Source: Atherinomorus stipes (lineage: Eukaryota > Chordata > Actinopteri > Atheriniformes > Atherinidae). From it: 64,000 nucleotides of DNA. Below, one piece after another: positions 35,201 through 47,200 of this stretch; position 1 is the stretch's first letter, and each line of letters begins with the position of its first letter. The position numbers were made by a program, and so were the translations under genes. The notes under the pieces are model-generated. The model was not told the DNA's origin. It did not search any database and saw nothing but the letters and a program-made list of their open reading frames with translations. The stretch covers positions 1,191,001 to 1,255,000 of the forward strand of contig JALJCO010013434.1 of NCBI GenBank assembly GCA_023101725.1. Reading direction: 5' to 3'.

Positions 35201-38200
35201 AATAGCGTGATGTGTGATGTGAATATGTTATTTCTTTCCTGTTAGAAGGCAGCAGTGTTATGGCTGTAAGGCCAGCACACAAATCAAGACATGATTAAAC
35301 AAAAACAAAACAAAACATTGTGCTCCACCGTGTCCAAAGCGGTCAAAAAGCACCAGGACAAAAGAGGCACTAGATTACTGTTGTATCAATATCTGGTTAA
35401 CAGTACACATAACATAGTACAACCTCTGAAAACTGAAAAGATGAAGCATAAAACATCCAAAAAGGTTTCTACCTTAAACTCGTGTTCCATGGGAGTGACA
35501 GTCTCTCCTGGAGCAATCAGGGTGAGCTTTTGGATGTGCGTATACAGGTTGCGGGCAGGGATCTCTGTGTTCCCACATGTTGCAGCTTCAAGCAGGGCTT
35601 CATGGATGAATATGTACTGATCCTCTGTTTGCACCATGTAGTTCCTCTGAGCTCGCATACATGTCACATGGCCATATATGTCCACCGTCTTCTCATGTTT
35701 CATCCTTTCAAGCATGGCATCTATTACAATAAAGCAGCCGGTTCGGCCCACGCCAGCACTAGCAGGATGCAAAGACAAAACAAAATTACAACAGTATGGT
35801 ATATGAAAGTAATGGACATCACACAGCTCTTCCAAAAATGACTCCAAACCAACAATTAAAAATGACTATTTATTTATTTATTTTAGCAAACTTAGAGCTC
35901 AAAGAGCATAAAAATGTATAATCTCCAGCTTGCACTTCCTTGTTTATAAGAAACATTTGTGTTGGTGTCTGTGGCATAAAGCAGCTTGTAAAGCCAGATT
36001 CAGAATAAAAATGTCTTGAAAGAGAGTGGAGAAGTTGTCTGCTGAGTAAAAGTAAAACAAACACTTTGTTTTTTTCTTTACTGACCATCTTCAGAGGTTT
36101 CTTTGTATGATGACATCAATTAAAAAGAGAACAATTTAGTAGCATCATGAAACTGGTCCACAATAACTACATTATTAAGCTATTCATAAGAAAAGCAATG
36201 CCTCTGTGTTTTATAGAATATTAATTACATTTTGAGTTTCGCTATAAAATGTGCAATTCAGTGCAGCTATTCTTGCTTTGGGTGTTTGATTATCTATCTT
36301 TATTTAGAAATGCTGATATTAATCTTCCAGATTTGGTGACCCTGCATTGTGATCCTGATAGAAATGACTTGGCTGAACACCAAAACAACTATGAAATAGA
36401 CTCTTAGAATTTGTGGTGTCAGGATGAAGCTAAATATTTAATTCACTCGCAGGGTAATAGAGTTGCCATTTAGTTTGCTTCCTTCTTGATTCAGTGTCTT
36501 TTCCCACATCATGGTTTGGATGGGTGCAAAAGACCAAAACGTTTTAAGGTAGATATTGTTGTATCTGCGTACCCAACACATAGTTGGATAAGAAACTTTA
36601 ATAGCTTCATCAATGTGATAAAGCTGTGGCATCAAGTCCCAACAGCATTACATTTTTATTGAATTTCCCTTTGGGATAAACAAAGTGTTTTTTAATTCCA
36701 TTCATTCATTTGGCCAGTTTACAATTAGTGTTCTCCATACTTTATTCAGACATGCCTGCAAAAGCAACAGAAAGAGCAACAGTGTGTGTGGTATTTGCTA
36801 TTAATGCAGAATGTTGCTGTAGATTCTCAGTCATCCAGGTCATGGGAATTTTAGAACTAGAATGAAAGGAAACTGGGTTTCTACAGTAGTTTTCTCTTGA
36901 GAAATGTAGAAGTCTTTTCGATGATAAGTGAGACATTTTCAAGAGACTAAAATAAATCCATTTGCTTGAGTCAAGCTTTTAGGATTATGAGTGCAGGACT
37001 GGACTTTTAATATCAATACCCGGGCTGCAGCCACTTAGTGGTAGATATCTCAAACACACACTCTTTGAGACACACTAAGGTCACGGTCACACTTGGCACA
37101 ATTGGTTTAATCCCGTTTCAACTCACCGGGTGTCAGAAGTCTAGTACAAACAGCTTCCGGTTACACTTGCAAAGTTGGAAACGTGCCAGTGTGCCTCCAC
37201 GTCATGTGACCGCATTTGCGTAGGTGACAACGCCTGCTTCCCTCCAGTTCGTAGATGTAGACGGCGTCATTACATCTTCATCACATGGGTGAATAATGCA
37301 ATCGTTCCGTGCCAGCAACTGTTCCAGACCACCTCCGGGGGTGGGCCTGGGCACCGTGCTGTGGCCATCGGTCACAATGAGGTTTAAACGTGAAGCACGT
37401 TACCCCCCACAGTTTGTACCCGGGATATACTCCAACCGTTCCAAGTGTGACCTGCCCCTAAAGCTTTTTTTAAATGTAAGAAGCAATTACCTGCAGTGAA
37501 CCACCATGGGTCCAGCATCTTGAGGATGACAGGCCTTGACTCTACGAACAAAGGCCAGCGTTGGGGTGGGATACTCAGGCACTCCGTGGTCAGGCCAAGC
37601 TAGAAACTGGAATTGTCGAACTTCTCTTTTCTCAATTGAACCATTCTGTTAGTGCACAAAAACAAACACTTTGCATCTTATTCATAAAAATGGGATTCAT
37701 TGTGTTATAAATCTAGTAAAAGTTAACGTCAACTAGATTTACAACCTTTTTAAATGTAAATGGCCCTTGTACACATTCATATCAAGACTTTATAAAACGG
37801 TTAACACAAGTCATTATCAAGCATTCAGGTCCAATAAGGTTCTGGGTAAAGCTCTTTTTATATGAAAAATGCAATGTAAAAATTTTTTTTGCATATCAAA
37901 AGAGGTGCAGGGAGTAGAAGATTTGATTTAAAACATAAAAACTTAACTGGAAAAAAACTAACTAACACTGTTTCAAGATTTATTTACAGCAGTAAATACT
38001 AAAAAGATGAAGCATAAAAAATATCTGACCACAAAAGAGACCCCCCTTCATCTTTTCACCACCACAGCCGCCATCCTACAGTCGCTGTCAGAATGAATGC
38101 TATCGCTCTGAGAAGAATACATTGCTGCAGCTGTTAGAATATTTTCTGAAACATGCTGGTGGTGGTGTGGTGGTTAACCGAGTCTCACAGTAAGAAGGTT

Positions 38201-41200
38201 GCTGGTTCGATTCCCGGCTGGGGAGGGGGTTGAACATTCCAACTGTGGCCTTCCTGTGTGGAGTTTGCACTCCGGGTACTCTGGCTTTTCCACGCAAAAG
38301 ACATGCATGTTAGGTTAATTGGTTCTCTAAATTGTCCCTAGGTATGAATGGGAGTGTGAATGGCTGTTCTCTGTGTTGGCCCTGAGACAGGTCGCCAGTC
38401 TGTCTCAGGGCCTGATAATAGCTGGGATAGGCTCCAGCAACCCCCGCGACCCTGAACTGGATAAGCGGTACAGAAAATGAATGAATGAATGCTACCATGC
38501 ATGTTCAGATGTAAACACCCAAACTACCATGCATGTTTGGGTGTTTACATCTGAACATGCATGGTAGCATGTGTGTGGTTTGATACATGAATTGAGGACT
38601 TGAAAATTCTTCAAGAACAGGTTCTTGTGAGGTTTGTCTATGAAGCCTGTTTAATAGTTGAGCCTTTTATGGTAGGCAGTAAGGCACAATCTTGCTGGGC
38701 TCTAAGGTCTTTTCAGGAATAGAAAACAAAAAAAGGTAAAATGTCTGTGTGAGATTTGGCACCTGGTAGAGGTAAAGAAAAGAGTTCTTACATCACATCT
38801 TGTTTTTATCATAAGCTATTCAGGCTAATACAACTGAATGACGTGTAGTAAAGTCTGGTTTCTCTTCTGTGCAGGCGGTTGTGGGTTCAATTTCCACTTG
38901 TACCTAACTATGCATGTTGTCTTTCATCTTTTGTTAAAATGAGAAGGGAAATGTATTTTAAAACACTCTTTGTGTTTTGATCTTTTGCAATGGATAGTGT
39001 AGTGGTTAAGGCATTACCTGGTGTACTGGTGGTTGTGGGTTCAATTCCCACTTGTACCTAACAATGCATGTTGTCTTCTGTCTTATGGGTTTTTTTTTCA
39101 TATGAGCCCACAGCGGGCAGATGGGAGTAAATGTTCTAGAACGGTGTGTTTGAAATGGCATGTAAGCGTGGGGGTAAGTGTTGGCCACGAAAGATGTTAA
39201 TGCTTCATGAAAACAGCCCCATTTGACATAGGAGCCAGTGAAAAAGTGTGTGAATAAAAGTTTTGGAAGTAGTTGTCTTTAAATAGGCTGATAGCTGCTG
39301 TTGGCTTCTGTGCCTACTGCCGGCCTAGAGGCTTAGGTGCTGTATAGCGGCTTACGGCACACCAATAATCATCGAAGCCTTTTTGACAGAGGGTGCTTGT
39401 TTTTATCTGTGTGGGGAGGATGGAAAAAGGAGATGTCCCAGAGCGGTGCGGAAGCTGCCACAGTGGCCGATTCGAATCCCACAGCGGGCAGGTGGGAGTA
39501 AATGTTCTCAAACGGTGTGTATGAAATGGTATGTGAGTGTGGGGGTAAGTGTGGGCCACGAAAGATGTTAATGCTTCATGAGAATAGCCCCAGTGGACAT
39601 GGGATCCAAGGAACATGGGAACCGATGTCTTTGATCTTTCTCCAATGGATAGCGTAGTGGTTAAGGCGGTTACAGGAGTTTATTCCTGGGAAAGAGGTTA
39701 AAACTTGCTTTGCTGCCATGTGTATTGAAGCCAGTAGCAGATAATCACATCCAGAATACACAGAAAAGACAGAAAGTTCCCACTGTACCTTGTAAAGACT
39801 GAATGTCCGCATATTGTATGAAGCCAGCTCCACAGTGTCAAGCACGGTAACCTGAATCATCCCATAAGTCTCTGTACCACGACTTGGCCAGTACTGATCA
39901 CACTTAATCTGAAGAAAAATCACAACAACAATCCTGTATATGATGCTGATAATGTTAACAGAGAATCTGATATTTTAACGGACACTAGGTTTACCCGTGA
40001 CTTCTCTTCTAGATGAGTCATCATAACTATGGTGCAGGTCCTCTGCTCCCACACCATCCTCCAGAAGTCAGAAAGTGTCTCTGGCAGAGGTCCTTGTGAT
40101 GCGATGTAAGCATTTTGTTTCCTGTAGCCATCAATGTAGTTGCCATTTATATAGTCACTGCCTGGAACTCCTGCAGCAGGAAACAAGCAAAACCAAACAG
40201 CTAATCATGACAACAGGTTTGCTGCTGGCAGTTCTTTGTATGATGTTCTTTTTTTCTACTGTGTTTAGTTAAGGTCTTCACTGTCTCGTTATCTGCTGCT
40301 GGTCACGTTTACATTTGGGTCCCAATAATCTCTACCTGGCATCTCTGACCATCCTTTGCAGTATCTGAATACAGTAGCGTTTCTCACCTTCCACAGGTGT
40401 AAGGATTACCCTGGAGTGGTCATAAGCTATGACATTTGCATAGCGGTTCTTGGGCTTGTTGACTTCCAGGTTAGAGTACTCCCAGGTGAACTGCTGTCCT
40501 GGTTCGATAGACTGAAACACAATGGGGGGCGGGGTGTGTGTGTGTGTTAAAGTGAGAGAGATTGACAGCAGGTCGTCATTTATTAAGCATGCGCCTTAGT
40601 TAGTCTGTCTGCACTTGGAGTGAAATGCTCAGACCGGTAGATGTGACACAGATACATCTCATTCTTTCTCCAGTTTGTTCCTCTGCAACATGAAAAACCT
40701 TAAATGATTTAATTCCCATGGATACACACAGGACTGTTTAGATATTCTTAAACAGTCCAGGCTTCTTCAGTTCTGCTGCAACAGAGAATTATACAGGAAG
40801 TCATTCCTGCCCACAGCTATGAATCTACACTATAACACTTTTAATTATTAAAGTATTCTAAAGGAAAATCTACAAAACTGACTTCACTGAACTCCAAAAT
40901 AGGAAAGGCTTGTCCTTTATTGGACTTTAAAAGTGACTTCACACTGTGCATGCATTTAAAAGTAATTAAGATTTACCTCATACTCCTGTGAAAATTGCAG
41001 GTTATCATTGGCCTTTAGTTTCTCTATATGCTCTGCCAGGTCACAAATGGCAATAGGAAGATGTTCCTTCATTCCTAAGAGAAAAATGGAGTGATGAGTG
41101 CAGTCTCATAGAACCAGACTGCAGATGAATGGCAAAGGTAACCTCTTTGATAGTTGCAAGATAGAAAGTTACACAGAGATTTTAGAGCAATACGTCACAT

Positions 41201-44200
41201 TTTTTATTTCACATATTCTTCACATATTTTTCATTTTCATTTAGTTCAAACCAAGATTATTATTAGGAATGTCTGTATTTTCTGACAACACATTGTAAAG
41301 CCATGTGCTACACACATGATAGCAAAAGAGATAGCAAAAAGAGAAAAGGAAAGGTTCAAGAGCTGTTTAACATTGACTGTGTCCCAAGGCCAGAGAAAAA
41401 AGTTCCTCAGCACAGTCAGTGCAGGTTCGAGTCCTGGCTTATGGTTCCTTGTTGAAAAAATGACTGCATTTTTTCCCTTTATTTTCCCATACTATCCCAA
41501 TTTGTTCCATTAGCAGGGGTCCAGCAAGTAGAAAAGCCCCTGTTATTGTGGAAGAACTTCATATCCCAGCATTCCTTTGAGAGTCATGTGACTACTGTGC
41601 AGCTGTTGCTGCTACAGACTGACTTGCTTTGAAGCTGCTTATAATATGTCTGGTTTTAAGTTCTTGGTTAAGTTACCAAGTTGTCAGAAACATTATAATT
41701 AGCCACATGTTGGCTAATATCTGCTAGTATCTGATATGTGGCAGCCAGATGTCTAAAATGAACTCCTCTGGCTGAGTTATGACTTTGTGGGTTATCTTTG
41801 CTCTCAGAGCAGAATATAGTTGTATCTCTTAGTATATGAGAGATACAATCACACAGTTGTCTGCATAGATCGGTATTGGTTGATATCGGATATCGGAAAT
41901 TCAGAGTTGGACAATATCGGATATCGGTAAAAAAGCTGATATCAAACATCCTTAGATTCAACTTAGCTGATACATTTATGTTTGAAAATGCTGACGACAG
42001 TAAGAAAAAAGGACATGGACAAAAACAAAAAAAATTTAAACTAAAAACTACAGAGACAGCTGGGAGAAAGACATGAATGTTAAACTATATTGAACAGAGA
42101 GAAACAGTAAACAGAGAAAAGATATTTGAAAAAAAGAAGCATATTTGTTATAGATAACACAGCAGGGATTTTTACCTGACCAAAATTACCTTAAAGTAAT
42201 GCTAAGATGGATAACAGATCAACAAGCAGTGGGTTTTAGCTGCATTTGTTTTAGTCTATTTGACACCTACTACTGATTTATCCTTTTTCTTTTTTCTGGG
42301 GGGTCTTTGTTTTGTTTGTATGACTACCCTCAACCACAAAGGAAGATATGCAAATGTATTCCAGTAAAACTGACATTACATAGAGTAACATAACTATGAA
42401 AATTGATCGTGGAAATAAACAATGATAATTTCCTCCCTCTGCTACATTTTCGACTTTCAAAAGTTTGCTAGTTTATTTTTTGATCCATCCATCCACACAT
42501 CTTCAAGTGCTTGTTCACTGGGGAAATGGTTTAAGCTATATGGATACATTTATTTTTGATGCTGGGAGGTTGTGCAGTATATGTTTATGAGTTTTTGCTT
42601 ATGTGTGTCCATGCCTTGCGTTTGGTAGTGGAGTCGTCTCATTTCCACCGGGTCTGCGTTGTGAGCCATCAGCGAGTCACTCATACCTGCCATGTGCTCA
42701 TCCTTGCCTGGTGGTGCCCGTTTTCTGGAAGAACAAGACAAGAGCAGAATGTGGGAGAAAATGACAAACCATAACCACATCAACAAAAACTTTATGCTAC
42801 AGTAGAAGTTACTTTTGTTTGCAACATAAGTTAAGCAGTGAAAATAAGATGATTCTAAAACATTTTTTTATCTTGAATATAAATACACTGAACAATAAAT
42901 GGCTATTGGAAACAAAATGTCAAAATATTGCTAAATAGACAGCTGACACTGAGTCATTCTGTCATGATAAATGGAAAAAGAGTGCAAGTCCTAACGTGAT
43001 ACACACATGCTGGCTGAGTAATTAGCTACACCCCATGAAGAGAATGACAATAAGAAAGCCCATGATTCAATTTTGCATGCATGGTCACTGTGATACTGTT
43101 AGGAACGTTATATCAACATGACACTGAGAGGCTTTATCAAAAACTAAGCAGAACAGGAAAACTCTTGAGACCAAAGTCTCTGTTGCAGCAGCAAGCAGCT
43201 AAAGTTCCTATAGGACTTCCACATCCAGATTTTTACACCGCTATTGGCCAACCAGATGTTATGGTGGTCAGCAAATGTCAGAGGAAGGCAGAAGAAAATG
43301 TTGCAATCCCCAAAGATAGCAATATTACAAAGACAGAGCATGAAAAGCTCAAAATATACCTGAACTGAAAAAGAAAGTTGAAAAGTGAAGGCATTGGTGC
43401 GAGTGTCAGTCAGAGAACTCTGGGCCATGATCTCCAAACCTGAAAAAGTGGCTCCTCCAGGTCCCAGAAACATTATCAGAGATCTTTGTCCAGAAAGGTG
43501 CATTCTAGGAATGGCGAAGATACTATGTAGAACCTTCAGGCTCCCAGGCGTGTGGTAAGACAATTATAATACCCTCATGAGTCACATAGAGCTTTTTAAT
43601 TAATAAGAATAGTCTTCATTCAACAGATCTGGAGCCCAACAGCCGTCTGGTAACTGTACTTATGAAGCCTGTCACACACACGCCCTCATAGAAACAAGCA
43701 ATATAATTTTTTATCATAATTTCACTATCCTGGAAGTTCTGGAACATAACTTTATATCCTTCACAGAATAATATTTGAATCACAACCCCTTTAACTCATG
43801 ATTTTCATTTTTTTGACACCACATGACTCTGGGGTAGTCACAACTACACAAAGACTTTGGATGAAGAGGAGACTCATCCATCACAGACTTCCATGTATTA
43901 TCATAAGTAAGTAAAAGTTCATCTTTTTTTTTTCCATTCACAAAGCAGTGGTCTGTTTGGGAAATTTCTTTAAGGGTCTAGAATCCATTATGGTACTGAT
44001 GTAGTGCTGATAAAACAGGATCTTTTGGTTCTATCTGACAAATGCTTCTTCAAAACAGTTTCTCAATCCAGTTACGAATAAGCATAACAATAAATATAAT
44101 TTCAATCTTAAAATAGATTTTCTTTCTCTGGATCCTAAAGTGCACACTGATGCTTTAGTTTTGCTTTGGCTCGTTACTTCCAAAGAGGAATGCATATGGA

Positions 44201-47200
44201 TGCAAGAATCCAAAATCCAAAAATCTGTTGAGAATGGAAAATTACAGTGCTTTGAAAATACATCTGTCCCCCTTGGTATTGTTCCATTTTTCTTGCGTTT
44301 TAATCTGTAATTTCAATACATTTTGGGATCTTGTGTGATGGACCTAAGATACTTCCAATAGGTTAAATAATTTTAGAATGTTTTTCAATTCTTAAAAACA
44401 AAATACGAATAAGGATTGTGTGCATTCATACTCACCTCCTTTTGCTCTGAAGTCCTAAATTAAAATCTGGTGCTGCCTGTTATTTTCACTTAGAACAAAA
44501 TAATTGTTTTTCAAAAATCAGAATTTTTAACAAAACAGAAGCAGTGGAATGACAGACCTGCAATCAGGGATTTGCTGAAATCTAAGAAAAGACAGAAGCA
44601 CTAACCTTTCTTGTTGGCTGCATCCATTGCAGGCAGAAATAAAAGCAGAGAAAGAGAGAAGGGAAACGATTAAAGGGTTTCTATAGTTGTTAGCAGGAGG
44701 AATGCCAGAGTGTCACAGTGAACAGGATCATCTAACTAAGATCTTAAAAGCAGATTTTCTAGAGTACTACTGCCTATCTATCTCATCCACACAAAACTGA
44801 ACAGCTTCTGCTAAATTCTGAAAAGGTTTAGACAATAAATGGCTATAATGTTGGATCCAGATCTATGAAGACACCTAACTACTAAAATATCAAGAATGTG
44901 TCATCAGAAATGTCTGCCGTTTGACGTCTAAGGCTCACCTCTTGAAGAGTAAAATAGCAATAACTATAATAACGATGACGATGACAGCCAGCACCGGGCC
45001 CATCACCCACAGCATCTCTGGGTCCTCCTGAGGATGTCTGATCACCCCACTGTGCTTCACCATGAAAGTTTCAGAGAATGGGCTGGTTGCAACGGTCCTT
45101 TGCTTCAAAGGATCAAAGGAAGACGGAGATAAAAGGATGACATTTACTTCTATTATTGACATCCAACCTGATCCAAACTTTAACCATTTCCAGTTTATGC
45201 TTAACCCTACTCTTGATCTCTACATTCTTAAAGTTTTGTCTCACCAAAGTAAACTATTTTTACCATTAACATTAAATACAATGTGCAAGTTAAATACAGA
45301 ATTTATTAAACTTGCACATTGCAATGCAAATAAGAATGCTAAAAGGGATGGGTGAATACTGTACTTCTCAGTCACTGTGGGCTGCTGGATTAAACTCTTC
45401 TGGCTAGTTCAATTTGGAATTTCTGTGACTTTGTAGAGCAACGTTAAAGAACTAAAACTAAAAATATCTAAACTTTGATTTGTGAGTGCAGAGACTGCTG
45501 TAAGCACATACCACAGAAAAATAAAGCCCTAAAGATGACATCTTTAGGACATCATAGTGTCTGCAACGTTTTTTGGAGCTGTGGTGAGCCCAAGGTTTGG
45601 GATAAGCATAGTCCATAACCTGTCCTGTGGATCGATCATCTTGTTTAATCTAAGTCATTTTATTCATACAGCATCAAAGAACTTCCTAACAAAGTGTAAA
45701 AGTTGTCTGTACAGACAAGTAATGTAGTAACCAATAATGTTTTTGTCTTTATACACACATAGAGTAGGAGCTACTCACAGACTTGTGATCCATCACGTCA
45801 GCCAACAGAAAACAACGGTACTTCTGCTGGACGAGAAGAGGTTTGTTGTAGTAGCCGTTGTACTTCATTTCATCACCTAAAATGAAGACGTCTGGCAGAG
45901 TATCCAGCTTAGCGGCGATGAAGGGCTGCAGGAAATCTTGACTCTGTCTCTGCAGACTGACATCTGCACCAACTTCTAGAAGCTGCCAATAAAACAACAC
46001 AATCAGACTGTGGGGATATTATGACGTGGTATGCCAAAGAAGATAGCAAAAAAATATTTCTTTTAAAAGAGAGTCTTTTTAATTCTCTCAACATGTGCAT
46101 ATAGTAAGTATCAAGAGTAGACTAATTTGGATTGAATTAGGCAAATACAAATCAGACTGAATCAGTAACTAATTAGATTATAACTGGACTTAATCAATAT
46201 TTTTATTCTCTGTGTAAAAACAATGAAATGAAAAACACTTTATCTCTTGAGAGAAACTATGATGAAAGACCTTGAGATGACATATGTTGTTAAATGGGGC
46301 AATAAAAATAAACTCAACTGAACTTAATTAAATTAAAATGGTTTTATACATAATTGAAAGTAAAATATAAAGAATTATGGACATTTTTGAGTTAAAATAA
46401 ACAGCCAGTTATTTTAAAGGTCTAAAATATGACACTAAAGAACCACTGGATGGAGCCAAAAAGTGAAACCTGATTTTGACCACTATAAGAAGAAAGCAAG
46501 AAAAAAACAAATCATTGTGGTCATATTCCTTCCTCTGTGGAATAAAAGTTCCCAAAGTTAGAGTTTCAAGGTTAAAGATAAAACTCGTGCTGTGGCACTT
46601 GAATAAAAAGACTAATCCTTACTGTTACTTATATCAACTACTACTAACCACTATCACTAACCTCATGTAGATCCACATCTTCAGGATTTTCCCACTTTAT
46701 TAGAGAAGCTGGGGTTTCAGGGACAACCACTATGTAGTACCACCTGCATTAAAAACAACTGCATCAGAATCAGTGATACACGTTTTCACACACCTAAAGA
46801 GGCACAATCAGACTGACACACACAGATGTATACAGACAGACACATATTCACATAGATCTTTGAGATTTACATTGTCATGGTCACTCCTAGAAAAAGCAGG
46901 AGGTAACATGCTGCTTACCTCCTGCTTTTTTACTTTTTTAGCTTTTTATGATGTCATCATGTCATTCCTTCCCCATAAAACTTGCCCCGGGGGTTATTTT
47001 GACTCATTTACACATATTTTAGAAATCCCTGAATCTCCTGTGGAAACCAACATGGCTGCCAGAACGGCTGCTACCGCAAAGCACCACCAATACCACAAAG
47101 CCCCTCCCCCTTCCTTGCTAAGCTCCGCCCCACCAGAGCATAAAAGTGTTGTTATGAGTCGAGTGGGCGTGTCGGAAACAGCAGGAGGCATCTTAAACGG

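Noticed and set aside
38988..39063. Possible tRNA gene
   Set aside because: A good T-arm (GTGGG/CCCAC) and box A exist, but no acceptor stem or anticodon arm forms; a SINE-derived fragment is more likely.
43081..43563. Overlapping ORFs on both strands in a ptprf intron
   Set aside because: No domain or family recognised; no splice sites linking them to ptprf; possibly an old repeat remnant.
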